Assembly: GCA_036874045.1 (NCBI GenBank)
Contig: CM072336.1
Span: 7,406,501-7,470,500, forward strand
Reading direction: 5' to 3'
Length of the DNA stretch: 64,000 nucleotides
Source of the DNA: Cymodocea nodosa
Taxonomy: Eukaryota > Streptophyta > Magnoliopsida > Alismatales > Cymodoceaceae
Part shown: positions 44,695-57,800 of the stretch, piece by piece
How the letters are laid out: each line of letters opens with the position of its first letter
How positions within the stretch are numbered: position 1 is the stretch's first letter
Made by a program: the position numbers and the translations under genes
Notes under the pieces: generated by a model
Told to the model about the DNA's origin: nothing
Databases searched by the model: none
The model's input: the letters and a program-made list of their open reading frames with translations, nothing else

Positions 44695-47691
44695 CTCCAC
44701 TGCCTGGCGGCTCGCCCGTCCGCCAGCAACCTTCGGGTGCCTCCACCAAGCCGCGTCGTCTTCATTGTCCGATGGGAGGCTTCAGTGGCGCAGTCGTGGC
44801 CGGTGATGGAGGTGAGGATGACACGAAGTTGCGGTTGGTACGCCTCTCAGCCGGCGCTGCGGCCTAACAGGGGTAGAAATGGAAGCCAAAAAAAGGTCCA
44901 AATTTGAGCGAATACAAAATTGTTGACATTAAGATTATAAATAAAATTTGATCCATATAAGCAGTTGAAGATGGAAATTTGATAGATATTAGGTAAGAGA
45001 ATCTAAGTTATAATTCTACCATGTAAGGTGGGTTAGATGATTTTTTTTTTTTTCCTTCAAGTATTTTCTCTCTATTATCAAATTACATGAATTTTTATCT
45101 TTTTTACAACTCTTAATTTTAGGCCAACATCTACTTTTTTTAATCTTTTCTGCACTAATTAAATCTCCAAGATTTACATATACTAGGTATTTTCTTTTTT
45201 AGTTAATATTTCTTCTACACTAATCAATCTGAAAAACCTTGAGAAAAAATGTTTTGATTTGGAAGTAAAAAAGTCCTTTGGTACTTCGATATGGGATCAT
45301 ATTTTAAATTTTTATCTTTTAAAGGTATTTTTTATTTCCAAATCACTTTACAGAATTTGGATTGAATACCCCTGTTTTGTAAATTGTAATCATCAGATTT
45401 CTAGAATAAATTTGATTACCATTGAGTGCCCAAGCTATTCTATCATTCACATATTCATTCAAAGGTTGAATAGATTGCAGTTCAGCCATAATATGTCCTT
45501 GGTCAGAATCAAACTGCTAGTTCACAACACAAGATTAAGAAAGTTGAATTTTCCACACAAGGTAATAGAGTACAGATTGTGGTAAAGGTATTTTGGAGGA
45601 TTTAGGTCTAGCCACTTGTTCTCTGAGAATAAAATGTTCTTTCCATTATCCACCAGGAACATAGAGAAGGAGTTAAATAAAATTGAAAAGCCCTTATAAT
45701 GATTTCCAAATGAGAGAAATTTTTGGATATGAGATGTTAAGTGAAGCACTGGTATCTTTATATTGTTACAATTTTATTAGATGCTTTTGAAGAGACAAGT
45801 ACCGGTACCTCTATGGTCCAATTATCTACACAATACTACCTTATAACCTTATGACTCCAAGCTATTTATAGCCTGATTTATGACTACTATCTGTGACCTG
45901 AATTAGGTAATTTGAAATGAGAAGCCTATTCTTACCATGACCGTCAACTTGTGGCGTAATCGATCATAATTGTGACCTAAATTATGGTTACATGTAACTT
46001 GATTTACAAATCCATTTGGAATCAAGAAGAACGTGAGTTGAGATGATTTCAAACTACTAAATGTACATACAAAAGTTGCTTTATAGAATGACATAAGTTT
46101 CAGAAGTACTTACACACATGACAGCGGACAAGTTTGTAAGATCAATCATTCTCAAGAACATGACTCCTAAAATAATAAAATGTCGAGGGTAACTACACCA
46201 AGGAACATAAACCATTAAATTGTAATATTGTTGTCTTGTATTAAACGACCATCCATTGTTGTATTGTTGTCGATTGGCGTTCTATGGCACTTAGATGAGT
46301 ACCCAAGGTTGTCTTTGTTTCCAATATCATTCGATTATTAGTGTATATTATTGCAGATTTCAATATTTATTAGTTGATTTTGCTGTTATTAATGATTCCA
46401 TGTTATGTTCACAGTAAAAACTTGTTATTCTGTGTTGTCTTGAAATTTTCAAATTTGTTTTTCATACAAGTTGTTAAACATAACTTACATTTGTGTATGT
46501 AATATTTTTATAGGTATCTTAACATAATAGTTAGTTCAGAAAAAAATTATTATATTTGAAGAGTAAAAGAATATAAAAAAATTTTAAGCATTTTGATTGA
46601 AACTATCAACAAAAGAAATGTGAGAACACATGGTGAGAAAATTTAAATCAAAAATGAAATGAAATAATAGCAAAATACAATAATCATGTAGGAATAAGAA
46701 TTATAAAAAAAAATGTATATATAAAGCATGAAATTCATTTTTAAAACCTTTTTTATATATAAAAAAAATATTAGTCGATATTATTTCGATTCTATCTAGA
46801 TTAAGTATATATATGTTTTATTAACCGATCGAACCTATGATGTCTTAGTTCAATTGTTAATATATTATATTTTTTATTTTTTAGATTGGTCAAGTCGATA
46901 TTATTCTAACGTGGAATCAAATAATTTTTAATTAGACTGATCAATTGATTCTAAAAAATTTATAATTGTCGGTTGAGCCGAACGACAAGTCAGTTAAACT
47001 AATTGAACAAAATGAAACCTTAAGAATAAAATAATATATATTATACTTGATTTCAATCGAAACATGATCAGTTCAACTGAGTTGTCTTTTTATTTTAACG
47101 TAACTTTTTAGATATTTATTTTATTATTATTATTATTGTTTCATGTTTGTTATTTATTATTATTAAAATCTAAATTTTCTGACGTTTAAAATTTAAGGTT
47201 CGGAAAATCCGAACGGGTTGACGGACTGGTCCGTAGGCGACTCTAGCCCGGCCGTATGGGGTCTAAATTGTTGGGCCGGGCACTGACATCTATAGCAGGA
47301 GGCAGTGCGCGAGATGTTTCGAGCATCACTCTATTTTTCCTCTTGAATCTTCTCTCGCCCCTGGGATATTCTTCTTCATTTTCCTATCATCCAGTGGTGA
47401 CTCTCCCATGAAATTTTTTGGCGATTATCATCTGGTGCATTTCGCTTCCGCATGATGCTCAATCTGGCGAGTGCGAGGTGCCGATCGAGGCTTTTGCCCC
47501 TGCCTCACGCATCCCCCGCACTTGGGATCTGAGTTCAACCCCTCTCACTGTTTCCCTCATTCCGTGACGAAGTAATGGGATCTTGACTGGAATTATCGTG
47601 TGTGCATGCTGGTGGTGCCGAGGGGAAGAGGAGAGTCAGTGGGATGGTCTTATGACTTTCTAAGTGGAATTCATCCAAGGTGCTTGGTTTA
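44695..47691. promoter_or_regulatory. Divergent spacer between the RING and nucleotidyltransferase genes
   Basis: GC-rich sequence next to the RING start (44695-44880) and again at about 47210-47690 next to the nucleotidyltransferase start probably holds the two promoters and 5' UTRs. Between them lies AT-rich DNA with an antisense RTE-like piece (45050-45240) and AT-rich tracts (46540-47160). The two genes diverge from this 3-kb interval, but it is too long to assume a shared promoter. Confidence 0.45.
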
Positions 47692-47701
47692 ATGTCAACA
47701 G
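47300..47701 (+). other. Probable 5' UTR and three-codon first coding exon of the nucleotidyltransferase gene
   Basis: A GC-rich stretch with CT-rich segments leads to TTTAATGTCAACAG|GTACAC. The last ten bases are ATG TCA ACA G, whose phase fits exactly the TG CAC AAG start of exon 2, giving MSTVHKCLK. Exon 2 has no ATG of its own. Several upstream ATGs occur in this leader, so upstream open reading frames are likely. Confidence 0.6.
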
Positions 47702-50700
47702 GTACACGCCCTGCTATGATTCTAGCCCTGCCTTTATTTTTATAATATTTTGGATGCAGGTTAAACTTGACCTCGTGCCTTAAAAAATTAATAAATAAAA
47801 GATTCCCACTTGGGCTCGTTTAAGACACGTTTTTATGATAGGTTTTGAAGTTGGATTGGTGTGAATTTTGTTGCATTTTTCGGTTTGCCTGACCTTGTCT
47901 CATTTTCGTCGCGAGATGCATTGATTGAGTTGGTTGGGAACTGGAATTATTGGTTAGAGTGCATAAAAATCTTCTATACGATAGTTAGTCTCATGATTGT
48001 TCGAGTATAATTAGAAACCTGAATTTATATACAATTCAGTGGCAGAATTCTCTGTATGTTTGCATAGCAGTAGTTAAATTTTGGACACAATTGGGTTCTA
48101 CGATCCATTTTTGGATATAAGCTGTTAGCATAGAAAGTGGACTCCCTTATGTGAATTATTAGGTGCAATGGGTGGTATTCCCCTTCGTGGTTAAGTCCCA
48201 ACAATGAAATCTGTATTGGAGATGAACTCCATGCTCTCTACTACCACGGAACGACCTACCTCTTTTTCCTATAGATAACATGGAGACACAAATTTCAGAA
48301 ATGAGTGAGGTCACACCCTTTGAAGACTATGAACTTTGATGTTTACAACTATGTATGATATTTTTAAGCCTTCCACCCTGCTACACCTCAGAATTTTGTG
48401 GAAAAGGGGATAATTTATGCCCTAATACTAACTACAATATTGGGACCAGGACATGTGAGTCTTGGCATGGTCCTTTTTTAACTCAGTACCTTTTGTTAAA
48501 TTTAAAGGTAGGTCACTTGGTATTACCTTTTCAGCTTACAAGAAGTATTTCAGTCTGCTTTGACTTTATGCTCATGAATGTTTGGTAGAAGGCTGCAACA
48601 GAAGTCATTCAAAATTGAAGGTACATGTCTTTGATAAAAAACATGAATTCACATATTAGAGTGATCATTGAATTTAATAATCAATAAAAGATTGTGGTAG
48701 CTACAATCATGGTTTCATGTATCACTGGATTGACAAAAAATCACTAATCTAGATTTTTTTTGGTGGGTTCGATACAAAACCTACCTGAACTTCTAGGTTG
48801 ATCAGTCCATATTGGTAGATTGGCTTTGGAAGATGGGGCTTTGGCTGATGCTTTCACAATGATGCGTATGACAATTCGGTGAAGAGAGCTCTTGAGCTGA
48901 TTACATGAAATGAACTAGTGGAAGGAGATAACATACTTGCAAAAGGTGGATGTTAGGGTTGACGGTCTCATATGGTTCCACCTTTGATGATGACAACTCA
49001 TAGAATCCAACAACTCAATGGTAGATCTAGGCATTACAATTGTGAGTTGACATTGGCATCAATTTCTTGTGTGTTTGCAACTACATCACCTCTTAACCTC
49101 TTATTCTCTTCACCATCAACATCTATGCCCATTAGGGTTGTAGAAGGGAAGACAAATGAGTTGTAGATGAAGGGGAAGAAGGAGAAGAGAAGGAAAGAAA
49201 AGAAAGAAGAGAAAAGGAAAAAAAAGAAGACCAAAAAAAGAGAAAAAAGGGTGTGAAAAAGAAAAAAAAGGAGGGAAAAAGTGAAGGAGAGAGAGAAAAT
49301 GGTAGCTAACTTTCCATTTCTAGAATCACAGATTATAACATTATTTTTGACTCTTCCTCCTTCTAGTATAATTGATGTAAATTCTTAGAAAAATACATTC
49401 TGGAAAGGTCCTTGAGTCTTCTTTTCAACCCCTATGATTTTGGAATTAAACTCTTCGTAATTCGCTACCAATAACAAATTTATTAAGAACACGTAAATCA
49501 CTTCATTCAACGCGTAGAAAACACAATCATCTTCTAAAATTTATATCTCCTTCTGCTCTTAATGAAAAACATTGAAATTAATGCGCTTCAAAATTTAACT
49601 CGTTCATCTAACAAACAAAATTTATAGAAGTCGATTCCATTTTGTAAAGGACAAGATATCAAGTTTGGTACTTAGACAAAGTCTTAAGCAAAGAACACCA
49701 AGATGCGACATCGATTAAATAAATCTGAAAACATATACAAATCGGTTCTAAAAATTCTAAAAACTATATAGGATAAACTAGACTCGAAGCTTTACAAAAT
49801 CACATTAAAAATCAAAATAAAACTCCACTGGAATCTTGAGTTACAACCTATACAAAATCGGCATAATTATAGAACTCTAAATTGATGTTATGGGCCTATT
49901 TGTGTATTTAGAATTTGAATTATGTAAAATTTGAATTCTCTCAAAATTTGAATTCTGTAGAATTTAACGAAAAGAATTTGAAATTTGAATGTTTGTGCAT
50001 ATTTAGGAATTTAACGAAAATTGAAATTCAGGTATTTGTGCACATGATAGAATTGAATGAAATTGAATAGAATTGATTTTTAATGAAGTTAAGTAATGAA
50101 TTGAATTAATTAGTAAAAATGTAATTAATTGAGGGATTAATTATTTACATTAATCAATTAACATATTATTAAATATTTATATATCATTTATCAATTAATT
50201 AAATATGTCATAATTCCATTTAGATCACTCCATATATTCCATATTTAGATCTGATTAAGGATCCATATACCCACTTATGCTATGTACTCATAAATTTATG
50301 ATATAAAAGAGAAGGAGAATGAGGGTGGGAAGCCATGCAAGGAGAAATGTAACTTGAAATATATTAAATTGTAACCTGGATTTTATTAGAATGTAATATG
50401 AATTTAATTAAAATGTAAACTGATATAATTGAGATGTAACATGATTTCTATTAAAATGTAGCCGGAAATATATTGAATTGTATTTTAGATTATATTCAAT
50501 TATAACCTAGATTTTTTTGAAATGTAACCTAAATTTTAAATTATTGGTCATTATGAGTTTTTTAGGTTATTTGTATATGATTTAAGATTTTTCTCATTAA
50601 TGCAACTATTGTATCTCTATCTAATTGATATTTTATACATGATAATTGCATAGAATATTTATCTATGTTTTTATATACTTATCATAGTTTGTTTTATCTT

Positions 50701-51763
50701 ATTTTTAAGTTTCAAGTTGAAATTTGAAGTTTTTAAGTTATTTCCACAAAGGTATTGCATTTCCATTAATACAATCCTCAATCTTCAATACGTTTTCTTT
50801 TTCTGAAGGACCAATCCTTAATATGATATTAATATTTAAAATCTTGCATGTGTCTACTATATCTTTATCTAATTAACATTTTATATATGACAATTGTATA
50901 GAAAATTTATTTAGGTGTTTTTATATGTTTATCATAGTTTATTTTATTAGTACCTTGAGTTTTAAGTCAAAATTGGGAATTTTTTGGCCATTTCTACGAA
51001 AGTATTGTGTTTCCACCAATACTATTTAACAAAATATTTCAATCCTCAATACATTTTCCTTTTTCAGGGGACCAATCCTCCATAGGATATCGATATTTAA
51101 ATCCTTGGCTATAATGATTGTGGTGACATAAAAAAAATTAATTTAAGATGGGAAAAGTATTCACCATTAATTGAAATCTAGGGTTCAGAATGGTCGATAT
51201 ATTGAAAATTTGATCAGTATGCTAAAACTAGCCCAGGTGGATTGTGTTCACATTTTCAGTATGCCACTCAGAGGGGTAGTATGCTAAAATCTGTCCAATA
51301 GAACTCTATCCCATTTTTGGCATGTTGAATGGAGTAATGGTTGTGCCAAAAACGCTCTAAGGGGACTTTGTCTAATTTCTGACATGCTGGATAGAGTAAT
51401 GATATGACAAAAATACTCTAGTAGGATTTTGGCCATTTTTGGTATACTGAATGGTAGGGTAGATGCCAAAAATGCTCTAGGTAGGCTCTGTTCACAATTT
51501 CAATATGTTGTTCAGTTGAATGGAATATTGAAATTGTTCCAGTAAACCTCTGTCACATTTTTGGCATTCTTAGAAACAGTATACCGAATCATTTATAAGG
51601 GCTATCCTTAGTTGTAAATGTTTGAGAACTTTTGTGTAAAAAAAATGGAAAGAAGGGATAAGGGTGCCTTCTTTCCCCAATAAGTTAGGAAAGGGGAAAG
51701 AATGATCCAGAAGAAAGGGAAGAAAGAGGAGAGGCCTTGCTGTTGTGCATGGAGGAGGGAGGG

Positions 51764-51801
<38 letters not shown>

Positions 51802-54800
51802 TAGGTAGGAGGAGGAAGAGAAGACCAACAGGAGGTTGGAAGGGGAAGAGGAAGCTCAAGGAGGAAAGGTTGATAGAGGCATTTTGGGAGATTTTTCACT
51901 TGGTGAGGTTGGCTACGCCCAAGCCAACTTTGATTAAGCTTGTGAAATAAGTATTTTTTAAAAGATATCAACCAAAATACCAATTTTGACTATTTATTTG
52001 TGAATTTATGAGATTAATCTGGGAATAATGATAGATGGTGTTGTTCTTGTTAGAAGTTGTAAAATGTGAAGACCTAGATTGTAGAAATGTTATGGATTTT
52101 CTACATCTACTTTAACTCATAGCATTACAACCTATTGTGCCTTTTGTAATAGTAATTTATATGTGAACTGGGTTTTCAGTTGAATTTCAGTAAATTTTCT
52201 CCTAAGTGAAGATATGATTAACTTTATGCCAATCTTTTTATCTAATGATCTTCTTTGTAGCAGTTCCTCAATTATTTTATGTTGTTGGGGTTTTATTTGC
52301 TTAGTATTGTGGGAGATAAGTATATACCTACCCCTTTTTGTCTTTGGATTAGACTTTATGCAATTGAAAAACTTTAATATTTAGATGTTGTGAGGAAATT
52401 ATAAATTTGAAATGTAAGGAAAGATGCACCAAGACTATGATGAAGACTCGACTATAGGGAGTGAAATCATAATATTATGTGCATAATTAAAGAGACTAGT
52501 CGAATATCCAAGCCCTATCACAAGGCTATATGTCGTAATATCTAGGCCTTGTCACAAAGTTGGTATGTGACCTTTGGGCCTGAGTCATAGGGCACGTATG
52601 TGCTCATAACATATAATTTGTAGATAATGAAAAAGAGATTTAAAGAAAGGGCAAGATGAAGAAATAAGATAACTTATTTAAGAATTATTCAAGGTTATTA
52701 TTTATTTGTGTTTGGTAGCGTTGAGAATTGATAAGTTTCTCTTTTCTTTGAGAGATGATTTTTCTTGAATTATTATGGCACTTACATCATGCATTAGAAA
52801 ATTTTAGTTGCTTATGCATATTAAATTATTTTGTTGAGTTTGTTATTATTATTGATGATTAGAAAAATACTTAATGAACTTTTAACTCACTAAATTTTAT
52901 TGGTTTGTATTTGATTCCGAAGTGTGACCAAGTCAGGGCTGTACAAGGGAAAGGATACCATAAATAGTCATAGTTTGTTGCAGAAGCGAAGGTGGTTGGA
53001 TACATGTCAACCTTTGTATATATTTGATTTGTATTTGAACTTTTATGTGAACCTTGGTCTTTGTTGTGATGTGTGGTTGGTGAATTGTAAAGAGAGAGTT
53101 GTATTGTGTGAATGTTTGAATTTATAGATGTTTTGTGAATACTTGTTTCAGGTACTTATATCCTTCTAGTATTTGGAATATTTTTACATTCTTATTTTCC
53201 TATGTGATATCTCCACAAATATTGTGATAATTGTCATTATCTAATTAGTTTCGGGGTGTGAAAATTTATTTGGTATTAAAGCCTAGGTTTTGACCTTAAA
53301 AATTAAGTTCTATAAGTTACGTGAGCAATGTAGAAGATTAGAAGGGGTTATATTTTCATTATAGCATTTAGTTAGATGATACAGATGTAATTATTTATGA
53401 ATTAATGTTTCTTTGTCTTTGTAAATAGATGGATCAAGATAACAACAAATCATCCTCCATGGGGCAAAACTCCTAGCCTATGGGAGATTTGACTCTAGGA
53501 ATGACTAGATTCTTGGAGAATTTGGTGAAGAAATTAGTAGTCACAATGGGATGGAGCAGAAGATCAGTTTCACCAAGTTTGTAAAGCATGTCCCACCTCT
53601 TTTAGAGGCACAATAGGTGATCAGTTGGATGCCCATTATCATGAGATGGGAGAAGTGTTTGATATTTTGCCATGCAGTGATGAAAAGAAAATGAAGTTCT
53701 CTACTTGTATGCTTCAAGGAGTGGCTAATGAGTGGTTGAAGGTGGAAAAGAGAATTCATGAAGGCAGGAAGGGACAATACACATGGGAGATTTTCAAGAA
53801 AGCTTTTTACAAAAACCATTTTCCCTGCAATGTCAAAGTTCAAAAGGAGCTAGAATTTTAGAGGTTAATGTAGGGAAAAAGTCAATATTACAGTACGAGT
53901 GAGAGTTACAAAGTTATCACTGTTTGCCCACACTTGGTCATAGATGAGGAGAGTTGGTTACCTCGAATCATTGAAGGCCTTAACTTTCACATTAAGCATA
54001 GTGTGTTGATGCTTCAACTCACTACTTGTAGTGAGGTGGTGGATATGCCCATGATGGTTGAGCCTGGAATTAGGGAGATAGATAAGGAGTAGCTAAGAAT
54101 GTAGCACCAAGCCTCCAAGAAATAGTTTGGTTCTCTTGGGCAATCTAGCAAGTGACCATTTGGTGGTCCTATAAAGGGGGAAGATATTAAGAAGGTCAAG
54201 CATGGCCCTAGTCTTTGCTATGGTGTTTCTCATAGGGGACGTTGTAGGTAGAATGATGGAAAGTGTTTTCATTGTGGATAGTTAAGGCACAAGATTACTC
54301 CTTGCCTACAAAATGTTGGCCCCTAGCAGTAGGCCCCAAGATAGGAGGCCCCATAGTTTAGGGTGGGGGAGTGTGAGAGCACAAAACCAAGACTAGAAGG
54401 GAATGATTGTAGTTCATGGGAGAGTTTATGTGCTCACACAGGATGCAACAGGAGGTGGAAAACACCAGTAATGTGGTTTAAAGTATAATATATGTTTTCT
54501 CTTTTTCTTCTTATGCATGGATTGCCCTGAAGTCGCCTATTCTTTTTTATCTGCTGCTTTTTCCATCAAATATGATTTACACACAATGAAACAATGGATA
54601 GTAAACTTTATGTTGAAACCCCTATGGGATATACTTTAGTTACTAGTCAAGTGTGTAAGTATTGCCTAATTAAGATAAATGGCAAAGATTTACCCATAGT
54701 TTTGATTATATTGAAAATGAGAGACTTTGATGTAATACTTGGAATAGATTGGTTGGTAACTTGCTATGTTAATGTAGATTGTCTTGAAAAGCAAGTCTGC

Positions 54801-57800
54801 TTCCAGATTATAAGACAGTCAGAGTTTTATTTTAGGGGCACATGGAAACGCATCCCCAACTTAATTGCAAAGATTTTTGTTACTTTTTTAGCATACTAAC
54901 TACTAAGTTTCAAGGCTAATTGGTGATTTGAGTCCTAGCACGTAACATACCAAATTTGCTTAAGAGACAATGCAGCTTGGGTATGGTCTATAGGCATATA
55001 TTTCAAGAGTGGAATCTAAGTGTGGACACCAAGTGTGGCTTATAGGGCATCTTAGATCTACATTTTAGCTAATTAACCTTATTTACACTTAGATAGTCCC
55101 ATCCATTCATTTTCTATCAATTGATTCACATCCAAGGGCCCTAATTCACCTAAATTCCTTATAAAACCACCCCTTCATCAATGGAGAGGGGGTTTCCCTA
55201 CATGAGCTATGAACTACAGTTAGAGTACTCTCCAAACAATAGCAACCAATGAAAATTCCTTTAGCACCCTTATTTATGACTCCACATCTTGGCCTCGCTC
55301 TCTACTTGAATGGAATTGAGACCAACAATCTTGGAGCTGCTTGGAGCAGCAAGTGGGGCCTCCAATCATTTGAAATCAAGTTGGGGCATATCCTCATCAA
55401 TGTAGGTCATAACTCTTCTCCCCATTTTAATTATATATTTCTATCTATAATCAATTGTTTGGTTAAATTTAAATCTTTTGTCACAATTTTTAACCAAGTA
55501 GTTTTAGGCTTATCTTTAATTCTTTTAGTTTCTTTTGCAGTAATTAATTCTCTTTTCCTTATTGATACATTCTTTGGTCTGTTAAAAATATGGTCAAACT
55601 AGCTAAGTTAATTTTTTCTTATTTCATCTTTAATTAGTGTAACTTCTACTCTATTCCTAATAAAAGTGTTTTTTAGCTTATTCCTTATAGGATTATCACT
55701 TATCTATTTAAGCATACACACATCAATAATACTAATTTTTTGTATATGGTTATGCTTTATAGCCCAACGTTCCAAGCCAAGATTCAAACACAGCTAAAAT
55801 AGAAAAATAAAATAACTAAAAAAGTAGGCATTTGGTAGATAGGAATTGTAGCAGCTACCATGGTAATAGAAACAGATAAGCAGGAACATGCAAGCATGAA
55901 CAACAATTAATCATGTTGATCATAGGCACAAATAGGAGGCAATCACATTTTCTTCAAAAAGGTTAAAGTTATGGAGTGACATTTTGCATCTGTAAATGAA
56001 CTACTGCTTCAATAATCATTAACATTTCATATTTATTAAATGATAGGATGGAGTCGACTGTAAACTGTATCATATCTTTCAGCAACATAATAGCTTTCTT
56101 AGCAATAACATAGAATTTCTCTGTTATTGAGAACTCTGTGCACACCTCTACTTTTCCAAATTAGTCTTTTAACGGTTCTTGATAAAAATTTCAAGTGATC
56201 AATTTCCACCTGTTTTCTCAAATTGTTTGTTTTTTAGTGCACAAGTGTTTAAAGGCATATGAGTTGCAGGAGCAACAGAAGGTCAAGCTGACTTCCACAT
56301 CAATTGCAGCACTTGAGGCTTCACTCCAAGAAGTTCATTTGTCTTATTGTCCAAGCTCAACTGACTATGAAAATAGAAGAAGCCTAGTTGATGTCATCGA
56401 TGCACTTGTCAAGGAAATCTATGGTGGTAGCTTATTTCTTTCTGTTTTTAATGAAAACATTGTTTAATCACATGGGAAAGGGAAATGATTATTTCTATTG
56501 CCTGAATTTGTGCCTAATCAAGCTTCATTTGTGGGCTTATATCCTTATCAATCTTCTCTACACATAGATGCTCAATTCTCAAAAGTTAAACATTTGTTTG
56601 CCATTGGTCCTGCTAATGATTTTTAAAGGAAGATGAGTAAGCAATTATAAAAATTACTATAATGATAATAGCTGTCTATATATGTTTATTTTATCACCTG
56701 CAGAAATGTCTGTTGTTCATTCTGCCATTTTATATTTGTGCTTCTCCGGTTTTTTATGCATAGTTATTAAGGTGAGTGCCTAGACATACCTAGGTATGAT
56801 AAGTGCCTTGGCATCTACACATCTCATCTTATCTTATTTTAATTGGATCCTTGCTGTATTGGGCATCGGGTTTAGAAACAATCCATGCATTGTTATGTGT
56901 GAAATTTTTAAAAGCTCAAAATATAATATTGTTAATAGGTTTAGATGTTAATGCACGTATATAATTGCTATCATGATGGTAATCTTAGTTATTATAGTAT
57001 TGTGATTTGTTCTTTTATATGTAATTTGATATTATTTAGGGATTACTTGTCTTAAAAAAAACATATCTGTGCATAATTGCCTTTAATAATATATAAAATT
57101 AATAATAAAATACTTAAAACTTATATTTTTTCAATTTTTAATGGTGTCAGGTACTGTACGCACTCAAGCTTGATTTGATGCCTTGAGGCCTAATAATTGT
57201 GATTTTATGTAATGCTTCATGCTGATTGGTCAATCATTAGACTAATAATAAAATATGCCCATCCCGCAGGAGCGTTTAAAGTAGGAAACGCCTTGTGGTC
57301 TGACGGACTATCAAATATTTGAAGGAAACAAGAATATGCATCTATTTGGAATATCTTTAATGACAAAATAAATTAATTATAAATTAATACGAACTTGGTG
57401 AATGTGGGTTCAATAAAAACTGTGGTTGCAGCATGCATCTAAAGGATAGTTTTGTAGAAAAGAAAAAAAACTGTTGAATTAGCACATTAAAAAACTGTGG
57501 TTACAAATGCTACTGACCAGCATTAGTTGATTGTAATTTCTGTTTGTGCTGCAACTGATGGAAATTTATTTATTTTGCCTTGATTCAGGTAACATGGATG
57601 GCTTTCCCTTGGTGGAGGCATTTGGGTCTTTTGTGATGGATATGTTCACTTCTGATAGTGATCTAGATTTATCTATCAACTTCAGTTCTAGCAAGACATG
57701 CTTATTCTCTCGAGACAAAAAGATCGGTATTCTCAAGCAGTTTCTCAAAGCTCTGTATGCTAATCAAAGTAATTTGCAATGAAAGCCCTTTATTATAACA

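Noticed and set aside
51766-51796. (GA)n run as a promoter GAGA element
   Set aside because: It lies in a retroelement LTR deep in an intron; no evidence ties it to host-gene regulation.
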